This document shows positions 1-10,055 of a DNA stretch of 64,000 nucleotides, piece after piece (position 1 is the first letter of the stretch; every line of letters begins with the position of its first letter). The position numbers and the translations under genes were made by a program. This DNA is from Lunularia cruciata (taxonomy: Eukaryota; Streptophyta; Marchantiopsida; Lunulariales; Lunulariaceae), in assembly GCA_948567375.1 (NCBI GenBank), contig OX419756.1:24592552-24656551 (forward strand), given 5' to 3'. Under the pieces are notes generated by a model. That model searched no databases. It worked only from the letters and a program-made list of their open reading frames with translations, and was not told where the DNA came from.

Positions 1-306
1 TTACCAAAACTGGTGATTGTACCTGTAGTGGTATACGACAGAGAGTGGGATTTAAAAATCTACATTTTATTATGATGTTATGGATCTGAATGTATCAAAC
101 CTCACCCTTTCAACATGCAAGTAGAAATCTGTTATGTAGTTAGACCAAAAGTGATGTTTAGGGACTTTGTAGTCCACAATTTTGGTGACAAATATTATCA
201 ACAAGTAATAGCCTCTGAAGTCCCAAGTGCACCCTCCCAACATGATCATTCTAACCTTTTATTGAAGTAGGAAGTAGCAATTGAACATCAATTGTGTGTA
301 GGAATC
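1..306 (+). other. E1 leader, no gene seen
   Basis: AT-rich sequence upstream of the E1 gag start. I find no end matching the E1 3' LTR (GTATTACA terminus) and no convincing primer-binding site. It is probably untranslated leader or an eroded 5' end. Confidence 0.35.
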
Positions 307-1393
307 ATGGACCCGTAGTTGCAAGAGTTGATGCAAGGAATGCAGGGGATGTTGAACGAGTTTCAAGATGATCATGGAGGAATTTCAAAATCAAATACAT
401 ATTTTCAACAATGATCAAGTAATGCAAGAAGGGGAGCCGTGTCAACAACCAGCACCAACAATCAAAGTACCTGGAGAGTTATGCATACCAATGACACCGA
501 TTCCAATCAACAACCAAGCCACATTGTTACTACGAATGACAAAGACGTGCAACATTGAGCCTTACAATGGACAAAATTCCATGGGAGTAGTGGAAAATTG
601 GATTTCAAGAATGAATTGATACCTTTGATTGTTCACAACGGAGACCATTGATCATTCTGCAAGTGTGTTTTGTGTAGGTACTTCATTGATAAAGCCCTCA
701 CATGGTATGACACTTGGGAACAATCATTGTTGGTAGAAAGAAGAGAGGTCACTTGGACAGCCATGCAAGAAAGGCTGCTCAAGAATTTCCAATCAGTAGA
801 TTCAATGCAAATGGCCCAAACCAAACTCTGGGGGTTGAAGCAAAGGAATAACATACAAGAATATGTGGAGGTATTTCTTGATCTACAAGTTGTGATAACC
901 AATATGAGTCTATTCAAAGCTCTTGATAATTTCAAGAGAGGATTAAAAGAGCAGATTTGCCAAGAGGTAATGGTGCAAAATCCTTGTATTGTTTTTGAAG
1001 CCATTGCCTACGACCAAAGAATAGTAGGGCACTTGGAGGAAGTGAAGCACACTAACACCAATGAAAAACTATTGGGCTGAGACACTCCATTTTGGTGGAC
1101 TAGTTCTTATGGAAATGGGCAACATTTAGTTCCAAGATAGAGGAGCAAGACCTCTCCAAGGAGAACAGGAATGGGTCAAAGAAAGGAGAGAAGGATTCCC
1201 ATGGGGAGAAGGGGCTTGAGCAAAACAACAACAATGTTACAATTGTGGCCGAAATGGGCACATAGCCATCAATTTTCATACTTGTCATCTTAGAGGCCCT
1301 CGGCCTCCATACAAGCAACCTCTCAACCACATGGAGAGGCCAATTGAAGAGGAAGATATGGAAACCACATTGGAGAACAAAGATCACCAATAA
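307..1393 (+). pseudogene. gag: E1 gag, degenerate
   Basis: Retrotransposon Gag. The start at 307 (Met-Asp-Pro, then an immediate stop) is inferred from spacing. Readable pieces lie at 368-619 and 670-1080. The second has the typical retrotransposon-gag capsid pattern (LTWYD near its start, then helical sequence ending in GHLEE). A zinc knuckle follows at 1235-1276 with CYNCGRNGH visible, but its last Cys is replaced by Phe. Several stops and at least one frameshift separate the parts. Gag would form the virus-like particle and bind the RNA; this copy cannot make a full protein. Confidence 0.8.
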
Positions 1394-1479
1394 ATGTACC
1401 TCGTGGCCTTACTAGCTCGGTGAAGAAGAGTAAAAGTGGGAGGAGGAAGAGGACAAATGTGCAAAGAAGGAGGAAGATA

Positions 1480-2770
1480 AATGCACAATAAACAATGTTG
1501 TAAATGGAGTGCTAGAAGGCAATCTGGTGAGAGTGTTGATAGACCCTAGGGCAATATAGAATTTCTTGTCCCACTTTGTTGCAATAAGGTTGGGGATGGA
1601 ACTAGAGAAGGATAAGAAGGACAAAGTAGAGTTCACTAATGGTCAAACAAAAAGGATTGAGTCATTACCTAGAAAGGTAATACTCTCCATAGGAGTATAT
1701 CAAGAAGCAATCAAGTGGTGAGTGATATAACTAGCTTGTTATGATTTGATCTTAGGTATGTCGTGGATAGAGCACTACAACCACATGGTGGATTTGCAAA
1801 AGAAGGTAGTGAAATCTAGTCAATGGAAGATCTTTGGGATTAAAGGAAGATCACAAAGGCAAGAGTTGCCTATGTATGTCATAAGGACCACATCTATTGG
1901 TAAGATAGATAGATGTTTCATGGGTTTAATAAGAGAAGTCCAGAGCGCCCCAACACAATGGACAAATTCCTAAGAAATTGAAAGATGTGGTCAATGAGTT
2001 CCAAGATGTCTTTTTGAACAAATAACTTGCATGTTTACCACCAAAAAGGAGAGTAGATCATAAAATTGAGATACATCTTGGGAAGACACCTCCTTGTAAG
2101 GCCCCATATCAACTATCACCTCATGAGTTGAAGGAATGTAAGGCTCAAATTGAGGATATGTTGCAAAAGAGGTTTATCCAACACAACATATCACCATATG
2201 GAGCTCTTGTATTGTTTGTGAAGAAGAAGGATGGAACAATGCACATGTGCATTGACTTCCGAGGATTGAATCAACAAACGGCATAGAACAAATATCCATA
2301 ACCTTGCATGGATGACTTGTTTGATCAACTCAATGGGGCAAGACACTTCACCAAAATTGATTTGTGGGCAATTACAACTAAATTAGGATTGCGGAAGAAG
2401 ACATATACAAAACAGCCTTTCAAAAAAAGTATGGTCACTTTAAGTACTTGGTGATGCTATTTGGCCTCACCAATGCTCCATCCACTTTCATGAGTTTGAT
2501 GAATGACATATTTTTTCCATATGTGGATAAATCTGTTATCAATTTTCTTGATGACATCTTAGTCTACAATAGGAAGTTGACAGAACACAAGCAACATCTT
2601 GTGAGAATTCCTCCAGATTCTACAATAGAATCAATTGTATGCCAAAATCTCAAAGTGCAAGTTTTGAAAATCTGAAGTAGACTACTTAGGGCATAGAGTA
2701 AGTGGAGAGTGTATCCAAGTGTTAATAAATAAAATAGAGGTCATTAAAAAATGTAGTGCTCCAAAAGATC
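1480..2770 (+). pseudogene. pol: E1 pol: protease and 5' part of reverse transcriptase
   Basis: The aspartic protease region (about 1480-1800) shows VLID at 1533-1544, but the D-S/T-G-A active site reads D-P-R-A, so catalysis is lost. The flap-distal LGMSWIEHYN motif is intact near 1750-1780. RT begins near 1980 with FQDVF, then the KKDGT and CIDFRGLN region, [10 protein letters not shown] near 2460, and the catalytic box FLDD at 2544-2555. Stops interrupt several places (for example 2284). The reading ends at SAPKD (2770), where A1 is inserted, and resumes at 35984. Pol would cut Gag-Pol and copy the RNA to DNA. Confidence 0.85.
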
Positions 2771-3462
2771 TGTGAGCCGGCTTGTCTCTCACTCAAGATG
2801 AACCTTTGATTGCTATTATGGTAGCGAACCATGGACTAAGAACGCAAGGAACCCCAACTCCATCATACTCCTCCAAGGCTAACACTCCAAGACTCAAGAC
2901 ATTGCTCACTAGAGAACTCAAGGAGAGAGAGATAGTTGCAAATGAAAGGATGATGAGTACCTCTTCACCCCTTGTTTATATACTTGTGAAATAGTTCCAC
3001 ACCAAAGTTACTAATTACTAGAGTAACTCAAGTTACTAGGCTAAAATTCAAGTAAAGTCAAAAAGTATAAAGGAATATCCATCCACATGGGCATATTCCA
3101 CTAAGCATGTGATCGTATCTTGACCCAACCACTAAGTCAAGGATTCCTTCACATGGGCTATCCTTGGACTATAGAAGAATCCAAAACAAAAAGGTTTGCG
3201 GGCCCAAGAGTTCTCAACTCTTTCCTCAAAGTCAAACACCTAGGAATAATACCAAGTCAACACACTAGAATCCAAAATAGTGGTGCTCATCTTCTCCACT
3301 TCCTCTAAAGTAAGGTCCCCTCTATCTTAGCTATGACTAACTTTAGCTAATCACGACTAATGTAGAACTGTCCTTTATCTCTATATAAATAACATCTCTC
3401 AAGTACTAGTAATACCAAACTAAATATCACAATACTACACACATGCACAAATGGGTGTTACA
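2771..3462 (-). repeat. LTR-A, 3' LTR of A1
   Basis: 692-bp LTR. On the minus strand it starts TGTAACACCC and ends GGCTCACA. Near-identical copies lie at 14699-15390, 25750-26433, 35289-35979 and 47814-48505. It adjoins E1 at 2770 with duplication GATC. Confidence 0.9.
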
Positions 3463-3489
3463 TTTACTCCTGGACTAAGTTTTCACTTT

Positions 3490-3981
3490 GTCCTCAAAAT
3501 GAAGGTCTCTCTACTTTCTATGATACATCTTCAACTTATCATGGTTAATCCTATCAAAGTGTCTTCCTCCCAAATCCTTGAGATCATAGGTGTAATTGCC
3601 CGACACCTTCTCCACTATGAAAGGTCCAAAGTACTTAGGCAAAAACTTCTTTTTCAGTCTCTTGAATAGAATGGGATCAAACAACATTACCCAATCACCT
3701 TCTTTGGAAGGCTCCACCTTCTTCTTGCTATACCTCTTGTCATAGCTCTCCTTTTCTTCCCTTTGGGCTTGCTCTACTCAAACCATAGCAATTGCTCTTG
3801 CCTCTTCCAATTCCATGAGTTGATCCTTCCTTGACTTCTCTGCATCGCCTCCTTGTGCTTTCTTCAATCTTCTATGAATGCTTTTGAAGGTAAGAAGATC
3901 AAAGTGAATGGGTAAGGTAGACTCAATACCATATACCAATTTAAATGGAGAATATTCAGTGGAAGTCTTCATGGTTGTCCT
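3490..3981 (-). pseudogene. pol: A1 integrase C-terminal part
   Basis: Minus-strand fragments with the end of a Ty3/gypsy integrase. The upstream piece (3778-3993) has the TSTEYSPFKLVYG motif typical of the end of the core. The downstream piece (3511-3717) has the KKFLPKYFGPF motif of the C-terminal domain. No chromodomain follows before the LTR, so family A is not chromovirus-like here. The B1 LTR begins at 3982 and cuts the frame. The upstream part of the same integrase is at 29787-30150. Confidence 0.85.
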
Positions 3982-4080
3982 TGTGGTGCCCACATTTTTT
4001 GTTTTTGTTCAAAATAAAGGAGAAGAAGTGTATAGAGAAGTCAAATTGTGCCTGTATGGCCAAAGAAGGCGAAGAAAAGA

Positions 4081-4240
4081 GTCTTTGGGATGAAACCCAA
4101 AGTAAAGTGACTTTTGGTCATAAGACGAAGTACTCGGAAATGCCCTATCAGCATACAACCCAAAGTAAGGAGTCTTTGTATCAGGGGGAGCTCAACCCAA
4201 GGCAAAGACAGTCTAACAACCTTTTGTTGGGGCAAGAAAT
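4081..4240 (+). promoter_or_regulatory. Repeated CCCAAAG / CTTTGGG palindromes in U3
   Basis: The core CCCAAAG or its complement recurs several times in alternating orientation (4083, 4096, about 4112, 4159 and a weaker one near 4195). In the B2 copy, two of them form an inverted repeat, ACCCAAAGT and ACTTTGGGT, around a short loop. All LTR-B copies keep the block 100-260 bp from the LTR start, upstream of the TATA box, so a cis-regulatory role is plausible. This is inference. Confidence 0.45.
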
Positions 4241-4368
4241 TCAAGAAGGGACTGTTCAAAACCGGCGGCCCATACGCGTGAAGTACGATTGACAATGACA
4301 TGCACATGCAAGAGGTGTGATTTCTTGGTAGAAACTCAAATTGAAGAGAGACAAAGAAAGCACGACTC

Positions 4369-4376
4369 TATAAAAA
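4369..4376 (+). promoter_or_regulatory. TATA box of LTR-B
   Basis: TATAAAAA, conserved in all four LTR-B copies that keep this region (13134, 20142 on the minus strand, 59403). It lies 27 bp before the first ATG of the LTR ORF and 165 bp before the second, so transcription would start at or just after the first ATG. Confidence 0.65.
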
Positions 4377-4395
4377 TTGGGCTCACGATGAAGCA

Positions 4396-6972
4396 ATGTC
4401 AAGCAATTTTCCTTTGCCGTTGAGGAGTCGTCCTGCAGGTGATCGTGGGAAGGGAAATAGAGTTGAAGACGCGCTAGTGTGTAAGGGAGAAGTCAAGAGA
4501 GTGAAACCGAGAGATAGTGAGAAAGTAGGAGAGATGGGAGGAGGAAAGAAGAACTCCGAATTCACAATGAGGAATCATGTGATTTGGAGGTTAGATGTGA
4601 TTGCAAGAATCAAAGTCTTGAGCTGACTTCGGATCACGTTCTTGGCATGGAACTAGAATGTCAGTTTTCCAGGTTTCATGACCAAGATTATCAAGAGCAA
4701 GGGTCTTGATGGCCCCGAGGAAGAGGGGAAGAGAGGAAATCCAGCTTGCTGGACAGAGTCGGATTGGAGATTAGTGCTCAGGAGAGAAGCAGGCACGGAG
4801 CAGGGTGCCACCTTCTTGGGTAAGGGAGTAGTAGTAGAAGAAACTCAAGAAGTGAGAGACTCATTCTCTTTGAAGAGAATGAAGAACGGATACAAGGTTG
4901 AGAGTTAGAAGGATCCAGTGAAGAGAGGGATTGTGAGTGCTCTCATAGCAATCCTGAAGCCGGAGAGAACGACTTATGTGATGAAACACCAAGCAGTGTT
5001 CTTCCATAAGCTGTTTGCAGGAGAACCAATCAACTGGGCAAGGTGCTTCCATGGGAGGACGCAACAAATGGTGTGGAATCTGCAGGATAAGTTGCCTCCA
5101 CATTACATCGTGCCGTTTGCAGCACATTTTTACCTCGGGTTGAATTTGCTCAACTCGGCAGAGTGAAATCGAATGGTATCGCACTTCCATCCCGACTTGA
5201 GAAGAGAAGTTGACGTAGAGGAGCAACAGTATATCCTTCAAATCCGGAGCCCAGATGAGTACTACGCAATGACAGGGAAGAGCATGGAAGTAGAAGTGAG
5301 TACTCCAAAGACAAAGAAGCAAAGTCGGTAGGGCAAAGCCGAAGACAAGATAAGACCTCGGAAGACCAAGAGAGGAAACCCAAGGAGAGGCATGGTGGTG
5401 ATCGTGTCAGAAGATGAAGACTCGAAAGGTGGAGCCGAGTGCAAGTTCAAAGACTCAGAATGCAAGGAGGAACCAGAGCTAACGCTGCGAAGTGGGGATA
5501 CGAGTAGCGACAGCGATGAAGGTGGAGAAATGACATTGGTACCAGCTGCTGTGGAGGAAGAAGAAGAAGTTCAAGTGGAGCTTGAGCCAAAAGACAATAC
5601 GAAGTTGGAGGACGAGATACCTGAGCCCAAAGAGAAGAAGATCGCAACTCAAAGGGGAGTTCGTTCAAGACGCAAGGCGAAGTGTGACGTAGGTCCGAGT
5701 AAGGTGAAGGAAGAAGTGAATGCTAGCTCAAGAAGTGAGGCATCGATTCCGATATGAAGACTGTAGAGACAAAGGCGAGTATCAAGAGAACAAGAAGTGA
5801 GAAGGGAGATTGCTACGTAGGAGGAAGTAGTTGCAAGTAATGGAGTGGAGTACTTGCGGGAGATTGTGTGTCCATTGCTGGTGAAGTTGGAGCACAGGAA
5901 GAAGGAGATGCAGTCGACATGTCCAGAGGTGAAGACTGTTCTGCAGGTGTTGTCAAGATTAGAAGAAGAGAACTTGGAGTTGAAGGCCATTATAACCCGA
6001 GGTGAGGAGGAAAGGGAAGTACTGCAAGGGAAGTCAGTAGTGAATAATGAAGTAATTGAAGATTTGAAGAGAGAGGTAATGTATCGAGAGGATCTTGTTA
6101 AGAAGAGTGACATAGCAAGGGAAAGACAAGTAGCAGAGTATGAGATCTTGAAGCAACAATTTGTTGATTCAAGATTAGAAATTATCTATGCTATGGTGAG
6201 GGTAGTAGCAAAGGAACAAGAGCTTGATAGAGTGATGGAGAGTGTAGAGGAGAAAAAGCAACTCTGGCAAAGGGAGTTGGCAGTGCGATATAGAGAAGAG
6301 GAGAGATTACGAGAGTTACTTCGTAATCAAGAGGAGAAGATTGAGCAGAAGGAGAAGGAGAAAGAAACAATGAAAGCCGGGTTCGAAGCAGAGTTGGCAA
6401 TGTATAGGGAGGATTGGCTTGCAGATCGGGAACGAGAAAGGAAGATGCGATTGGAGCCACTGAAGGAGATTGTACTCAGAATGAACGCGATGCTAAGTAT
6501 AGAGGCCAACATTCGGATTGAAGAGACGAGGCTGGACGAGTTGAAGTTGTTGGTGCAGGAGACGAGGAGAAGACAGGCAAAAGACACAGATTTGAATGCC
6601 TTGTTGATCAGTCTAAGAACTCGGGTAGATAGGAAGATATTAGAAGTGGAAGATAATATTGCGATTAGATTAGACTTAGTGAAATTAGAGATAGAGAAAC
6701 TTTGGAAGGATGTCCGAGCCAAACCCAAAGTAGACAAAGTAGGAGTACAGATGACTTTGGAGTTAGCGATGGAGCCATTAGAGAAGAATGGGTCAGCAGA
6801 TAAGGAGTTAGATAGATTACCCACTAGTGAAATTTCAGATCAGGAAAGAGAATTGTTAGATCTGGTAGAGGATGGAGGAGTTATGAAACCTAAGGAGAGG
6901 AAAGTAGGAAGTAAAATTACTTTGGGTTTGGGTTTGAAAGCTGAAGAAGAAGTAGACATCGGATCGGATTAG
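4396..6972 (+). pseudogene. LTR-encoded coiled-coil protein, copy 1
   Basis: One frame of 858 codons, interrupted only by in-frame stops (4624, 4906, 5164, 5329, 5755, 5818) with no frameshift. Residues about 50-290 form a conserved, probably globular region with AIWRLDVIARIKVL-like and VPFAAHFYLGLNLL motifs. About 310-335 is Lys/Arg-rich and could be a nuclear signal. About 370-410 is Glu-rich. About 480-780 is strongly heptad-like coiled coil (RLEEENLELK, EEKKQLWQRELA). It ends DIGSD. The true start may be the second Met (4534), because the related B' frames begin at that point and the first ATG lies too close to the TATA box. It recalls the uncharacterised plant-transposon proteins carried by some gypsy elements, but I cannot name it. 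Function unknown. Confidence 0.82.
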
Positions 6973-7764
6973 TAACCGATTTGAGATTTGAATAGGCAAA
7001 TATGAAGAGGTGCATTGTCATTTCAGATCTGCAGGTTTGCAGAGTTCTTAGGAAGAGGTACATTAGGAAGATAACTGTCGTTTGCTTCATTGTTTAAGAG
7101 TGGCATTCAGAGTATCATGTTGTTCAATGCTCATAATTCTGAGAATAGATAAAGCAAAGTGCTGTGAAGCAATGCTCGTTGCTTAAGCTTGATTCCGAGT
7201 ATCAGCTTTGCAATTGTGTTTGTGAGTGTTTGGAGAAATTCAAAGTGCAAGTCAGAGTGCTTGTTGGATGTTGGATTCCACAGCCTTGATCTTCATTTTG
7301 TGTGTTTGATCCTGAGTGAAGTGCAATTGAAGCAATGCCTTGACAAATTTGAGAGGAATTGTAGTGTTGGTAGTATTTTGCATTTGTGAGTGCAGTGCAA
7401 AGTTGATGTGAAGCAATTTTGATCAAGGAAGTTGAGCCTTTAGTGGAAGGGTGGAACACAATTCTAAGGTGAAGTCATTTTGTAGTGAAGTGCTGTTTTT
7501 GGGAGAGCCTGAATCATCACAATCAAGATTGTTTGGAAAGATTTGATGAAATTGTGATTGAGTGTTAATTTGTGACAAGATTGTGAATCAGTGCTTGTTA
7601 CTCTCTTTTGGGTGTGGTTTCTACTTGAGAGATTAAAGACGCAACCAAGAAGAACTACATGTTACTACTTGACTTTGTATTTGACCAATTTTGACTCGTA
7701 TCTCTGCGGGAACAAACTTTACTTACCCGATTACTGCAAAAGTGATATTTGCCGGGTTGTCACA
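6973..7764 (+). other. LTR-B tail (R/U5-like), non-coding
   Basis: About 790 bp after the ORF stop, present in every full LTR-B. It repeats short motifs such as GAAGCAATG and GTGCAATTGAAGC and ends at the LTR terminus. No protein frame is shared among copies. It probably holds the poly(A) site and U5. Confidence 0.55.
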
Positions 7765-7771
7765 TGATTTT

Positions 7772-7790
7772 TGGCGCCGCTGCCGGGGAT
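7772..7790 (+). other. Primer-binding site of B1 (tRNA-Asp type)
   Basis: TGGCGCCGCTGCCGGGGAT, 7 bp after the LTR end. It is complementary to the 3' end of plant tRNA-Asp with one mismatch, as in Athila/Tat-type gypsy elements (from memory of those families). Confidence 0.85.
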
Positions 7791-7852
7791 ACAAATCTCG
7801 GAAGTGGAAGAATACAAAGCCAAATTCAAAATTGGGTATCAATGCAATATGA

Positions 7853-9740
7853 ATGTCTGCATCGAGAGAACAACGGGAAGAGAGAGCTCAAAGGTGAGCA
7901 CTGCAGCATGAAGAAGATGAACGTCTGAACGTCTGAATGTCCCATCCACTGTTGATGAAACCAAATGAGAGGCGTTGGACTTTCAACTTCTTCACAAAGT
8001 GCAAGAAGCCCTGCAAGAACTTGACCACAAGAAATGCAAAGGCGGTTGGCAAGGCTACTTTGCATCTCCCTCTTTGTCCAAGAAAAAGAAAGACTCGAGT
8101 GGCCAAACATATGCATTGCGGACCAGTACACTGACTTCTCCTAGAACTGTAAAGGAAGTCGCGTCCTTAAAGAACTTTGTTTGAGAAAAGACAGCACGAA
8201 CACTTACGGAAGAAGAGTGTCAACATCTTCTATGAACGATTCCTCGGTGGTCCCGAAGGAATTTTGAAGAACAAATCGGAGGTGTTGATCCTCAATCTTC
8301 CACTCGGGTTCAAGTTGACACCCTCGTAGCAGAAACTGTCAAAGAAGATCCCACCTTGAATTTGACGAATTGGAACCCTTGGGCTGACAATATGGCGTCA
8401 GTACCAGCCAATCCCTCAGTTCTGTCAAGTTCAACATTACCTCAGCCAATTTTAGTGCATTGAACGATGACTTTGTTGCCTATCACCCGACACGCCTATC
8501 AAAAGTACATGGAGATAGAACAAGACGAAGACCCCGATGAATTCATCGAAGAATTCAAAGTCATCTCCTTTGCTAACAAGGAGCATGACTTGGCGGATCG
8601 ATTGAGAATTTTCCCAAGTCTACTCCGAAAGAAAGCTCAGAGCTCGTACAACCATATGACCCAGAAGGAGTTTGTACCGGCGGACTGGGAAGACTTGAGA
8701 AACAACTTCATGGAACGATTCTGGGAAGTTGATTACGACACGAGTGTCTTTGCAGCACTCAACAATTTAGACCAAGGCAAGAAGGAGAAGTTGAGAGACT
8801 ACTCTAAGCGGTTCATGGCACTCTTGAACCAAGTTCCCAAGCAATGGGGGGTGGTGGGTTACTCCGATGCCCAAGCAATTACTTGGTTCCTTGGGGGACT
8901 TTCACTAGAGATCCGGATCTTTGCAAGGGAGAGGAATGTAACTTCCCTTGACAAAGTACTCAAACATGTCGCTCATTATGAGACGGCCCACTCTCACTCT
9001 ACCGGCAACCGTAGAAATTGGGAGAAGAAAGGCAAGAAGCCCAGAAGGAGAGCTTCGCGTAGCACTTCCCCCTCTTCGGAAGAATCCTCCATGTCTTTGA
9101 GCTCTTCTTTGGAAACCAAAGAAGAATCAAAGCCAAGATGAGTAAGAAGACGTGGGGGTAAGAAACCAATGACTCCTCCAGCAAAGAGTGTAAATAAGGC
9201 GGATACCAAGCTGGATGCCCTCATCAAGGAGTTTTTGGATTTCAAGATCCAGATGATTGGGGCCAAAGACAGAAGGAAGGCCCCAACATTTGGGAGATCA
9301 AATGTATGGTGCACCGCATGTGGCAAGTCAGGCCACGCAAACACGGGATGCAATACTCGTAATGCATTCCCGATGCAGCAAATTGATTGGGTTCTGGGAT
9401 GGAGCCAAGACGAGGGCAAAGAGGCTGTGTACCGAAAGCAAGAAGTACAGCCTCAGGCTAGCACATCGTACCAAGGTCTGAGGTTTGGACCAAGGAGTAT
9501 AACCCCAATGCTCCTCCATGAAGACCACAGATGAGCAACCAAAATCACCCTTAGAATGTTGCACCCGGAGCCTGCTACAATTGTGGCTTGATGGGACATT
9601 GGTCTCCAAACTGTCCGGAGCCAAGAAGGCAAATTGGGTATGTTCCCTTGTGCAGAAATTGTAAAGGATTGGGGCATACGAGCAACCAATGTCCTCACCC
9701 ACTGAACCTGAAGCCACCTGTAAAATATGTATAGACCCCC
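7853..9740 (+). pseudogene. gag: B1 gag with three zinc knuckles
   Basis: Gag starts near 7853 (MSASREQR), soon broken by stops and a frameshift. The main readable part is 8467-9141, with the capsid-like region (EDPDEFIEEF, WEDLRNNFMERFW, DYSKRFMALLNQ, ITWFLGGLS). A linker rich in Ser and Glu follows. Three CCHC knuckles come next: 9310-9351 (CTACGKSGH...C), 9573-9614 (CYNCGLMGH...C) and 9651-9692 (CRNCKGLGH...C), the last two in another frame. All metal ligands are present. The product would coat and package the RNA. The same gag is seen in B3 (50897-51112 and 54865-55560). Confidence 0.85.
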
Positions 9741-10055
9741 ATTGAGCGTGTAGCAATTCAGGCAAAGGTAGATACAAATGTAAATTGTATCACGCTTGAG
9801 GAGGAGAGACCTCAAGAAGGAAGTCTGGCCTAGGAAGGAGAATGGCCGGACCTTGGAATTTTGAAGGTTGAGACACACTCCAGTAAGAAGAAGCGTGATC
9901 CCGAAGAGCTGAGTATGACCTTGACTTCTTCCAGAAAGGCAAAGAGACTGCACCAAAAGGCAATTCTTTCTGCCAAGGAGGAAAAGATCCTCGCAAAAGC
10001 CAAAGCTAAAGCCTTGTAGAAAGAACTAAAGGAGGCACTACTCAGGACTCGGGAA

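Larger units (their letters stand above)
1..2770 (+). mobile_element. Chromovirus E1, 5' part (Ty3/gypsy)
   Basis: Degenerate LTR retrotransposon with gag, protease and the first part of reverse transcriptase in order on the + strand. The coding sequence stops abruptly in RT at 2770 and resumes in register at 35984, because element A1 is inserted between. The 3' half carries RNase H, integrase, a chromodomain and the 3' LTR (38007-38583), which makes E1 a chromovirus. The 5' LTR is not seen and probably lies left of the window. Frames are broken by many stops, so it is an old copy. Confidence 0.88.
3982..7764 (+). repeat. LTR-B, 5' LTR of B1, 3.78 kb with an internal ORF
   Basis: Starts TGTGGTGCCC and ends GGGTTGTCACA, directly followed by a primer-binding site, so the right end is certain. 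The solo copy 12747-17232 has the same ends, and after subtracting its nested LTR it is almost the same length (about 3.79 kb). Contents in order: a promoter-like region with repeated CCCAAAG motifs, a TATA box at 4369, a long protein frame (4396-6972), and about 790 bp of non-coding tail. Confidence 0.93.

Noticed and set aside
1-2770. Integrated pararetrovirus (caulimovirus-like) reading of the gag-protease-RT block
   Set aside because: The continuation at 35984 has integrase, a chromodomain and a 577-bp LTR, so it is a chromovirus retrotransposon. No movement protein seen.
6327-6824. Open minus-strand frame of 165 codons opposite the coiled-coil gene (similar ones at 15797-16294 and 17693-18196)
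   Set aside because: It mirrors the Glu/Lys-rich coiled coil; the complement of such codons is naturally open and Ser/Leu/Phe-rich. The forward frame is the one with protein-like conservation.
5845-6972. A host kinesin- or myosin-like coiled-coil gene captured by a transposon
   Set aside because: No motor or other host domain is visible, and the same frame sits at the same place in all LTR copies of two subfamilies. It is an element gene in origin or long domesticated by it, not a recent capture.
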